Assembly: GCA_003731675.1 (NCBI GenBank)
Contig: RCNQ01000325.1
Span: 1-14,052 of the forward strand
Direction: 5' to 3'
DNA from: Bacteroidetes/Chlorobi group bacterium ChocPot_Mid
GTDB taxonomy: Bacteria > Bacteroidota > Ignavibacteria > Kapaibacteriales > UBA2268
Length of the DNA: 14,052 nucleotides
Made by a program: the position numbers and the translations under genes. The notes under the pieces were generated by a model. The model did no database searches. It was given only the letters and a program-made list of their open reading frames with translations, and had not been told where the DNA came from. Below, piece by piece: positions 1-6,657 of the stretch. Numbering within the stretch: the first letter of the stretch is position 1; every line of letters begins with the position of its first letter.

Positions 1-1679
1 CAAATCCAATAGTTATTAAAGAAATAAAGAAAGCAATTGTTGAAAAGACAATAATAGCAACACCGGTATTTAATTTTAGAAAAGATACATTGTGTTTCTT
101 TTTAATTTCGCCTATTTACAAAAAGGGTGCACCGACAAAGACTGAAGAGGAGAGGATAAGGTATTATGACGGTTCAGTTATGCTGGAGATAGGTTCAAAT
201 AAGTTTTTTGAAATCAGTTTAGGGACAGGTAATCAATCCGATACAAGTGTTGTGTTTCAATGTTTCAATGTCGGAGAAGGCAGTAAGAAGCAATTAATTT
301 ACCAATCAAAGAATGCTGATTTGTTAAAAACGGGTTATGAGCCTGAATTGTTTGAAGCAAGGAAATTAAAAATTGCAGATAAAGAATTGATTGTAGAGTT
401 TTCAACAATTCCTGATTTCGGAGGTTCATTCCAGAAATTTGCACCAACTTTAACGTTGATAATATCTTTGATACTTAGCGGATTGGCATTTGCATTTATT
501 TTGAATGTTATTAACCGTAAACAAAGTGCTTTGAATTTAGCTGAAAGAATGACAAGGTCACAAAGGCGTATTGTTGAGTCATCAAATGACATAATTGCTG
601 TATTGGATTTAGATGGTTATTGGAAATCAATGAACCCTGCATCGCAAAAAATCCTACATTACGAACCAGATGAACTTGTTAATCAGAAAATTGACAAATT
701 GTTTGCCAATACATATGAGATGAATGAATTTTATAATCTGGTAAATGAGCCATCAGAGAATTTAACCCAGAAAATAGACACGCAAGTTTTAAGTAAGCTG
801 GGTGAAGTAAAATGGATAAGCTGGAGTATGTCAGTATCTCGTATTGAAGGGATGATATACATTACAGGTCGTGATGTAACATTGGAAAAATTAAAGGAAG
901 AGCAAGATAAAATCAGAAATAAACAGGTTATGTTGGCAGAACAATTAGCGAGAGAAGCTAATGAGTTTAAAACGAACTTCTTTGCTAAGCTTAGTTTGCA
1001 GTTGCGTAACTCTGTTGGTGGTATTTTGGGTTATCTTGATTTGATTTCGATGAAAGCTTATGAAAATGAAGCTGAGCATGATTCTTATATTGAAGAAGCA
1101 AGCAAATCATCAAAAGAGATTTTAGCTTTTGTAACTTCAACTTCTGATTCTTGGGGAACATCAGATGCGACAGGAGCTGATAAAGATGAATTGAAAATCA
1201 TGACAGCTGTGAAATTAGATAAGCCATTTGCAGAAATAAAAGAGTACTTTACAAAAGGTCACAAGCAAGAAGAAAAATTGAAAATATCTTTGGATAAAGG
1301 GATAGGTAATGCAATTGCTGTGGTGGATTACAAACGATTGTTAAATGCAACTGAAGAGTTATTGGATGCATTAACCGAAGATGTTAATGAAGGTGAAATC
1401 GCTATCTCAGCAAAGGAAATTCCGGGACAGGATTTGACTGAAATCAGGATTGTTTGTCCAACGAGCGAGTTAGTTACAGAAATGGTGAATATATTCAATA
1501 AAAATATTAATACATTGATTGATTCACTTAAATATGATAAGAAAGATATTATTTTGAAATTAGCATTGAGCATGTCTAAGTATCGAATGATAAACGGGAC
1601 AATGAAAATTAATTCTCTTGGTGATAAAGGCAATGAAGTCTTAATTAACTTGCAGAATAAAGTTCAAAAAGAGGAGTAA
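1..1679 (+). CDS. CHASE-PAS membrane sensor with degenerate histidine-kinase core (5' end missing)
   Basis: The frame is open from the first complete codon (position 3), so this is the 3' part of a longer gene; the TTG at 90 is an internal Leu codon, not a convincing start. Numbering from that codon, residues 1-115 (plus 29 upstream) resemble the second half of a periplasmic CHASE domain, including the IYKKGAP and LIVEFSTIPDF stretches. A membrane helix follows (about 118-141), then a PAS domain (about 160-264), a charged helical linker (265-292), a DHp-like helix (293-352) and a remnant of the ATPase domain (about 395-523). The usual SHELRTPL is SLQLRNSV, with Leu at 303 in place of the phosphorylated His. 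The N box reads EELLDALTE and no DTGxGI box is present, but the late LALSMSKYRMINGTMKI segment still aligns with the kinase fold. Expected role: a sensor that binds or regulates partners without autophosphorylating. No response regulator is adjacent. Fold assignment is fairly sure; function is inferred. Confidence 0.85.
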   Translation, partial: NPIVIKEIKKAIVEKTIIATPVFNFRKDTLCFFLISPIYKKGAPTKTEEERIRYYDGSVMLEIGSNKFFEISLGTGNQSDTSVVFQCFNVGEGSKKQLIYQSKNADLLKTGYEPELFEARKLKIADKELIVEFSTIPDFGGSFQKFAPTLTLIISLILSGLAFAFILNVINRKQSALNLAERMTRSQRRIVESSNDIIAVLDLDGYWKSMNPASQKILHYEPDELVNQKIDKLFANTYEMNEFYNLVNEPSENLTQKIDTQVLSKLGEVKWISWSMSVSRIEGMIYITGRDVTLEKLKEEQDKIRNKQVMLAEQLAREANEFKTNFFAKLSLQLRNSVGGILGYLDLISMKAYENEAEHDSYIEEASKSSKEILAFVTSTSDSWGTSDATGADKDELKIMTAVKLDKPFAEIKEYFTKGHKQEEKLKISLDKGIGNAIAVVDYKRLLNATEELLDALTEDVNEGEIAISAKEIPGQDLTEIRIVCPTSELVTEMVNIFNKNINTLIDSLKYDKKDIILKLALSMSKYRMINGTMKINSLGDKGNEVLINLQNKVQKEE

Positions 1680-1698
1680 TATTATTTCATTAAATATT

Positions 1699-1728
1699 AA
1701 AAAGCCGGTTTAACCGGCTTTTTTTATT
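1699..1728. terminator. Bidirectional rho-independent terminator between convergent genes
   Basis: A near-perfect inverted repeat, AAAAAGCCGGT - TTA - ACCGGCTTTTT, occupies 1699-1723 and is followed by more Ts. It has a GC core of six pairs with A-tract and T-tract flanks, so it can act in both directions. It lies 20 bp after the stop of the sensor gene. It also overlaps the end of the minus-strand thioredoxin-like gene: the three loop bases are that gene's stop codon and the right arm encodes its last residues (Lys-Lys-Ala-Gly). Confidence 0.9.
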
Positions 1729-3077
1729 TTATCAATAACCTGTTTAGCATTTATGGGTCTTGATATGATTTTTTTATTTTTATCAAGGAGGAACATTGTA
1801 GGTGTTGCTAAAATATTATATTTTTTAAACAGAGTAGATTGCCATCCTTTGAAATCACAAACATTGAACCATTTGTAACCACGTTCGATGATGGCTTTTT
1901 TTAATTCAACAGAGCTGGTATCGTTTGAAACACCAACAATCTCAAAATTTCTTTTTTTTGCTTCATTGTAAAATGATTTTAATTCTGATAATGTTTTAAA
2001 GCAGTGGGGGCATTGGCTATCCCAGAAAATGAGTAATGTAAAATCTGATTTAATATCTGATAGTTTTATTTCTTTGGTAATTTCAAAATCTATGGCTGTG
2101 TTACCTACTGTCAAATGGCTTAGTTTTATGCTTTTGTTTTGAATTTCCTGAATTTGAGATTCATCAACACAGGTAATATCAGATAAAATTTTATCGGCAA
2201 CGTATTGATACAAGTTCAATAAACCGAAAGTTTCAGAATCATTTAAAATCTTTTCGACAATGAAATTAAAGATTTTATCATTGTTTTGAGTTATTTTCAA
2301 TAATTTATCAGCGGGAATTTTAAAGTTCTCTTCTTGTTCATCTCTGCTTAAGCTTGCATTTTCGTATAATGTAAAATAATCATTGATTTTTGAATCAAGT
2401 ATGGGACTATAAAGAAGTAATGTGTCATTGAAATCAAAATTGTCCCAGAAATGTTCATACAGAAATTGGATTATGGATAAAGTTGAATCATTTTCAGGAT
2501 AGGGGAGTTGTTCATATTTTATTAATTTGGTGACAATGAGATTTTTGTTATCATTCATTAATTGATTTATTACTAAGCGGTTATTTTCTCTGATTTTTTT
2601 GAATTCATCTTGAATATTTTTATAAAATGTGTCTTCTTCCTGATAGAAGGTTAATAAATAGTTTAGAGCTTTATCCCTATTTTTTTCACGGTTGAGGTAG
2701 TTATTATAGAGAAGATAGATTTTATTTTCTTGGGATTTTTGAAATTCAAGAGTTTCTGTCAGATTTTTGTAATCTGCAGTTAGTTCAATATCTTCGTTAT
2801 TGAAAATAATGTTTTCAATTACTTTGTCGGGGCTTATTCTGATTTTGTAAACTCCCACAGGTGAGTCAGTAGCTAATCTGAATTCGAATTCTCCATTGAT
2901 GACTTTTGCAGTATCAATGAGATTGTATTTACCCCAGTAATAATTATATAAATAGGCATTTTTATAGTCTTTATAATTATCTATTTTGCATTTAATATAA
3001 TATTCCTTCTGCTTGGAGTAAGAAGGATTGCAGAAGAACAAAATCAACAAAATCAACATTCCGTATTTTTTTAGCAT
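1710..3077 (-). CDS. Exported DUF4369/TlpA-like thioredoxin-fold protein
   Basis: This is a 455-residue exported protein. A signal peptide covers residues 1-21 (MLKKYG, hydrophobic core, PSYS); Cys16 is not in a proper lipobox, so it is probably soluble periplasmic rather than a lipoprotein. Residues about 25-115 resemble DUF4369, a beta-rich domain placed before thioredoxin domains in Bacteroidota. A mostly helical middle of about 200 residues follows. The C-terminal 130 residues form a TlpA/AhpC-TSA-like thioredoxin fold with the redox motif CPHC at 356-359 (after LLIFWDSQ) and the cis-proline motif ATPT at 424-427. Expected role: thiol-disulfide exchange in the cell envelope, substrate unknown. 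The gene lies 65 bp downstream of priA with no hairpin between, so read-through from priA is possible, but a TATATTTG element in the gap could give its own promoter. Its stop codon sits in the loop of the shared terminator. Confidence 0.88.
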   Translation of the reverse strand: MLKKYGMLILLILFFCNPSYSKQKEYYIKCKIDNYKDYKNAYLYNYYWGKYNLIDTAKVINGEFEFRLATDSPVGVYKIRISPDKVIENIIFNNEDIELTADYKNLTETLEFQKSQENKIYLLYNNYLNREKNRDKALNYLLTFYQEEDTFYKNIQDEFKKIRENNRLVINQLMNDNKNLIVTKLIKYEQLPYPENDSTLSIIQFLYEHFWDNFDFNDTLLLYSPILDSKINDYFTLYENASLSRDEQEENFKIPADKLLKITQNNDKIFNFIVEKILNDSETFGLLNLYQYVADKILSDITCVDESQIQEIQNKSIKLSHLTVGNTAIDFEITKEIKLSDIKSDFTLLIFWDSQCPHCFKTLSELKSFYNEAKKRNFEIVGVSNDTSSVELKKAIIERGYKWFNVCDFKGWQSTLFKKYNILATPTMFLLDKNKKIISRPINAKQVIDKIKKAG

Positions 3078-3108
3078 AATTTTAACAGATTATTTTAAAA
3101 TATTTAGG

Positions 3109-3116
3109 CAAATATA
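3109..3116 (-). promoter_or_regulatory. Possible -7 element (TATATTTG) of the thioredoxin-like gene
   Basis: On the minus strand this reads TATATTTG, matching the Bacteroidota -7 consensus TAnnTTTG, and it lies 31 bp before the ATG of the thioredoxin-like gene. I do not see a clear -33 TTG at the expected distance, so this is a weak call in AT-rich DNA. Confidence 0.3.
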
Positions 3117-3142
3117 ATGAAAAATTATTTGTGAGTGATATA

Positions 3143-5653
3143 TTATAAGGTAGAGAATGAGTCAATGTCAATTTTAATTTTAACATTTGAAGATGCATAT
3201 TTCTTGTTATATTGATCTATTGTTCCAGAAAGATATTTACGTAAATCCTTACCGGACTTGTCATAAAATTTAACATTTTTGATTATTATTAATCTTCTGA
3301 AATTATTTCTGATTTTGTATATGTATGGTTTGAAGGGTTTATAAATTATCAGGGATTGCAAATTTGTAGGGAATAATTTATAAAAAATATTTGCTTTGTT
3401 ATCAACGATGGTTTCATCTTTTCCAAAAAATTCGATGATACAAAATCTCGAGAAAGGAGGATAATCAGCTTTTTTTCTGTGTTCGATTTCTAAGTTGAAA
3501 AAAGAGTGATAATCATTTTCAATAGATGCTTTAATGGCATAGTTATCAGGATGAGAGGTTTGAATAATAACTTCACCTGGTTTGGCTTCAGTACGACCTG
3601 CTCTTCCTGATACCTGAGTAATTAGTTGGAATGTGCGTTCAGTAGCTCTGAAGTCAGGTTGGTAAAGTTGTAAATCTGAGTTGATAATACCAACTAAAGT
3701 TACCCTGTTGAAATCAAGTCCTTTAGCAACCATCTGAGTGCCTATAAGGATGTCTGTCTTTCCCTGAGCGAAATTTGAGAGAATCTCCCTGTGTGCACCT
3801 TTATAGGAAGTTGTGTCCAAATCCATTCTTTGGATTTTAGGGTAAATATTTTTTTCGGAGAAGTAGTTCTTTAAGTCTTCTTCAATTCTTTGAGTACCAT
3901 AACCAATTTCTTTGAGCATGATATTTCCACAGGCAGGACAAGATGCGACAGTAGGGTAGATTTTACCACAATAATGGCAATGAAGTTTATCGTTTTTTTT
4001 GTGGTAAGTAAGAGATACGGAACAATTATCGCAGACAGGAATATATCCACAGTCGTTGCATTCAAGGACAGGTGCAAAACCTCGTCTGTTTAAAAAAAGA
4101 ATTACACCCTCTTTCTTTGATATTTTTTCTTCTATAGATATGAGTAAATCTTCTGATAATTGTCCATGAAGTCTGCCGTTTTTTCGTGAATCAATTAAGT
4201 TAATAATTCTTGTTGAAGGTAGTTTTGCTCCGTCGGCTCTATCGGTAATTTCTAATAATTCATATTTGCCATTTTTAACGTTTTCCATACTTTCTAATGA
4301 GGGGGTAGCCGAACCAAGTATAACAAGAGTATTTTCAATTTTAGCCCGAATGATTGCAACATCTCTTGCGTTGTATCTTGGCTCTGGAGATTCTTGTTTG
4401 TAAGATGGTTCGTGTTCTTCGTCAATGATAATTAAGCCGAGATTTTTTAGCGGAGCAAATATTGCAGACCTAACGCCTAAGACAATTGATTTCTCATTTG
4501 CTTGAATTGATTTCAATGAATCATATCTTGCTCCGGCAGACATTTTGCTATGGAGGACAGATATTTTTCCTGGAAATGCTTTTTCAAATCTTTCAATTAA
4601 CTGGGGTGTTAAGGATATTTCAGGGACAAGTATCAGAACTGATTTGTTTTCAGAAAGCATCTGATGAACTAAATGGAAGTAAATCAGAGTTTTGCCGCTT
4701 CCGGTAACACCGTGGAGCAAGACAGGTTTTAAATTTTTATTTTGTAAGCTGTTTTTTATTTTTTCGAGAACGTTTATTTGTTGTTCAGTTAGTTTAAGTT
4801 CAATTTCATCTTTAGATTGAAATTTGTTTTGATTTGTTTCGGTGAGATTGCGATTAATTTTGATTTCAATTTCTGTAATGTATCCTTTTTTGATTAACTC
4901 TTTAACTACAGAATTTCCGATATTATAATTGGATTTGATTTCTGAGAAAGTGAGATAATTTTTATCAGCTATGGAAAGTGATAATTTACTGAGTAAAAGA
5001 GCTTGTTTGGGGGATTTCTTTTCAATGTTTTTTATAAGTTCAAGGAGGAGTTCTTTGTTTAAGTATTTTTTATTTAAACATACAGCTTTAATTGTTTTGT
5101 TCTTTAGGGGATTTTCGGTTTTGTTGATTAATTCAATAATTCCTTTTTTGACTAAATACTCAATATTCCGATTTAATGAACTAATGTTTAAAATGTTTTC
5201 AAGTGTGTTAAGACTAATTCCATTTTTATAACTTGAAAGTACTTTAATAATCGAAGCTCTTGCGGGTGCTTTTTTAGATAGAATATAGATATCTTCTTCG
5301 GAAAGATTTTTTAACAGTCTTACTTTGTTAGTATTTTTTATAGCTATGCTTTCAGGGAGTGCGGCTTTAAGAACATTTCCCCATGAACAAAAGTAATACT
5401 CTGATATCCATTTGGTCAGTTTAAGCATATTTTCTGAGAAGACTGGTTCATCGTCCAGAATTTTAATGATACTTTTAACTTTTTCATCAGTGGTTGTTTT
5501 AATTTCTTCGACAATTACACCGGTAATAATTCTTTTACCAAATGGTACGAGAACCCGTCTGCCAATTAAATCGGGAAATACTTCATTCTCTTGTAAAGAA
5601 TAAGAGAATAAGGTATCAAGAGGCACAGGTAATGCTATTTTTACAATGACCAT
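3143..5653 (-). CDS. priA: Primosomal protein N' (replication restart helicase PriA)
   Basis: PriA is the 3'-to-5' superfamily 2 helicase that recognises abandoned replication forks and reloads the replicative helicase. At 836 residues it is of typical length or slightly long. The N-terminal 3'-DNA-binding domain covers about residues 1-100 (VKIALPVPLDTLFSYS). Helicase motifs are intact: Walker A GVTGSGKT at 315-322, DEEH at 411-414, GSATPS at 447-452 and QVSGRAGR at 680-687. Eight cysteines of the two zinc sites are all present at 532, 535, 541, 544, 559, 562, 572 and 575. An insertion-like winged-helix region (about 110-280) is rich in Lys, Ile and Asn. The ATG at 5653 gives the canonical N terminus. 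The gene is separated from the upstream DUF1573 gene by a terminator, so it probably has its own promoter; I do not see a clear one. It appears complete and functional. Confidence 0.97.
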   Translation of the reverse strand: MVIVKIALPVPLDTLFSYSLQENEVFPDLIGRRVLVPFGKRIITGVIVEEIKTTTDEKVKSIIKILDDEPVFSENMLKLTKWISEYYFCSWGNVLKAALPESIAIKNTNKVRLLKNLSEEDIYILSKKAPARASIIKVLSSYKNGISLNTLENILNISSLNRNIEYLVKKGIIELINKTENPLKNKTIKAVCLNKKYLNKELLLELIKNIEKKSPKQALLLSKLSLSIADKNYLTFSEIKSNYNIGNSVVKELIKKGYITEIEIKINRNLTETNQNKFQSKDEIELKLTEQQINVLEKIKNSLQNKNLKPVLLHGVTGSGKTLIYFHLVHQMLSENKSVLILVPEISLTPQLIERFEKAFPGKISVLHSKMSAGARYDSLKSIQANEKSIVLGVRSAIFAPLKNLGLIIIDEEHEPSYKQESPEPRYNARDVAIIRAKIENTLVILGSATPSLESMENVKNGKYELLEITDRADGAKLPSTRIINLIDSRKNGRLHGQLSEDLLISIEEKISKKEGVILFLNRRGFAPVLECNDCGYIPVCDNCSVSLTYHKKNDKLHCHYCGKIYPTVASCPACGNIMLKEIGYGTQRIEEDLKNYFSEKNIYPKIQRMDLDTTSYKGAHREILSNFAQGKTDILIGTQMVAKGLDFNRVTLVGIINSDLQLYQPDFRATERTFQLITQVSGRAGRTEAKPGEVIIQTSHPDNYAIKASIENDYHSFFNLEIEHRKKADYPPFSRFCIIEFFGKDETIVDNKANIFYKLFPTNLQSLIIYKPFKPYIYKIRNNFRRLIIIKNVKFYDKSGKDLRKYLSGTIDQYNKKYASSNVKIKIDIDSFSTL

Positions 5654-5713
5654 AATAATAAAAAAATATTTTTCAGTTTTAAAATTGTATAAAGTTAAAG
5701 AATATTATCCAAT

Positions 5714-5751
5714 AAAAAAAGGTGTTCCAAAGAAATGAAACACCTTTTTTT
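5714..5751 (-). terminator. Rho-independent terminator after the DUF1573 gene
   Basis: A 13-bp inverted repeat pairs AAAAAAAGGTGTT (5714-5726) with AACACCTTTTTTT (5739-5751) around a 12-nt loop. Read on the minus strand, it begins 14 bp after the stop of the DUF1573 gene and ends in a run of Ts, as expected for intrinsic termination. It separates that gene from priA. Confidence 0.85.
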
Positions 5752-5765
5752 AAAATTTACAATTT

Positions 5766-6482
5766 TTATTTGTTATCGTTGAAAATGGGATTAGGTTTTA
5801 CTCTTCCAAAAGCATTTAATGTTATTTCGTTGTTATCCTTTTGAGAAGTTTTGAAAGTAACTGAACCTCTGAAATTACCTTGTTCTTTTGGTTTTGCTGT
5901 GGCAATTAATTCAATTTGTTGACCGGGTTTAATACTTACCTCTCCTTTTAAGTTTATGGTGAGTTCTTTTGGTTCAACAACAAAATTTGAAACTTTGATA
6001 ACATCTTTTGAATTATTTTTTAAAATAACTTTTTCGGATTTCTCATTGCCGACAGTCATATCCTGAAATGAGAAATATTTTTGTGGAGAAATTTCGAATT
6101 CTCTTGAAATTTTGCATTTAAGCCACAATATTTTTTGAGCTTCCTTAGGGTCATTGGACATAATTCTGATTGTTTTGGAAACTTCGTTGCTTGAACCTCC
6201 AATTCTCAAAGTAATATCCAAAGTAGCTGTTTCACCAGGTTGTAACTCATTTTTATCGAGAGGAGCAGTAGTGCAACCGCAGGTAGGTTTTACTTCAGTA
6301 ATATTCAATTTTTCAGTTCCTGCATTTTTAATTTTAACTTTTGCTTTCAATGTTGTCTGGCTTTCATCAACAACACCCCAGTCATAAGTGTCACCACCAA
6401 CAATCTCAATTTTCGGTTGTGAAATAGCTGCATTTAATGCTATAAAAAATATTATACTTAAGTTAATTAACAGTTTCATCAT
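5766..6482 (-). CDS. DUF1573 exported protein with PTCGCT motif
   Basis: This is a 238-residue protein with a Sec signal peptide (about residues 1-21, ending AAISQ). Residues about 32-125 match the DUF1573 family: a DWGVVDE opening, a VKIKNAG strand and the hallmark PTCGCT at 66-71, then QPGETATLDI. The second half (about 130-228) looks like a further beta-sandwich repeat (KVILKNNSKD, IKPGQQIELIATAKP). DUF1573 domains are Ig-like folds related to ASH/HYDIN repeats, common in Bacteroidota and of unknown biochemical role. The start is a tandem ATG ATG; an AGAGGT Shine-Dalgarno-like site (minus strand, 6487-6492) lies 4 nt before the first ATG and 7 nt before the second, so either could be used. 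It is monocistronic, with its own terminator, and divergent from the T9SS-sorted protein, which carries similar Ig-like repeats. Location is inferred to be periplasm or outer membrane. Confidence 0.9.
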   Translation of the reverse strand: MMKLLINLSIIFFIALNAAISQPKIEIVGGDTYDWGVVDESQTTLKAKVKIKNAGTEKLNITEVKPTCGCTTAPLDKNELQPGETATLDITLRIGGSSNEVSKTIRIMSNDPKEAQKILWLKCKISREFEISPQKYFSFQDMTVGNEKSEKVILKNNSKDVIKVSNFVVEPKELTINLKGEVSIKPGQQIELIATAKPKEQGNFRGSVTFKTSQKDNNEITLNAFGRVKPNPIFNDNK

Positions 6483-6575
6483 TTTTACCTCTAATTTGTT
6501 AATATTTTTGCTGTAAAACGTTTTTTAAGAAAAAATAGTGTTTTTTTTAATAATATTTTTTTGGATAGCTGAAAA

Positions 6576-6609
6576 TTGAAGGAATATTAGATTTTTTATA
6601 TTAAATTTG
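6576..6609 (+). promoter_or_regulatory. Possible Bacteroidota-type promoter for the T9SS cargo operon
   Basis: A TAAATTTG element at 6602-6609 matches the -7 consensus TAnnTTTG. A TTG at 6576-6578 lies 23 bp upstream, slightly far for the -33 element. Transcription would begin near 6616, about 40 nt before the ATG at 6658. A short dyad, TTATC-TT-GATAA (6610-6621), overlaps the expected start and could be an operator, but it is weak evidence in such AT-rich DNA. Confidence 0.4.
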
Positions 6610-6657
6610 TTATCTTGATAAATTTTAAGGAATATATTTTTATTCAAAATTGGATTG

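Noticed and set aside
90..92. TTG as the start codon of the sensor gene
   Set aside because: The frame is open to the window edge and the upstream residues continue the CHASE domain, so the gene begins outside the window.
3890..4093. Plus-strand frame opposite the zinc-binding part of priA
   Set aside because: It is antisense to conserved cysteine codons of PriA, with no start signal and no recognisable product.
6610..6621. TTATCTTGATAA dyad at the predicted start of transcription of the cargo operon
   Set aside because: Only five paired bases in AT-rich DNA; chance occurrence is likely, so it is not listed as an operator.
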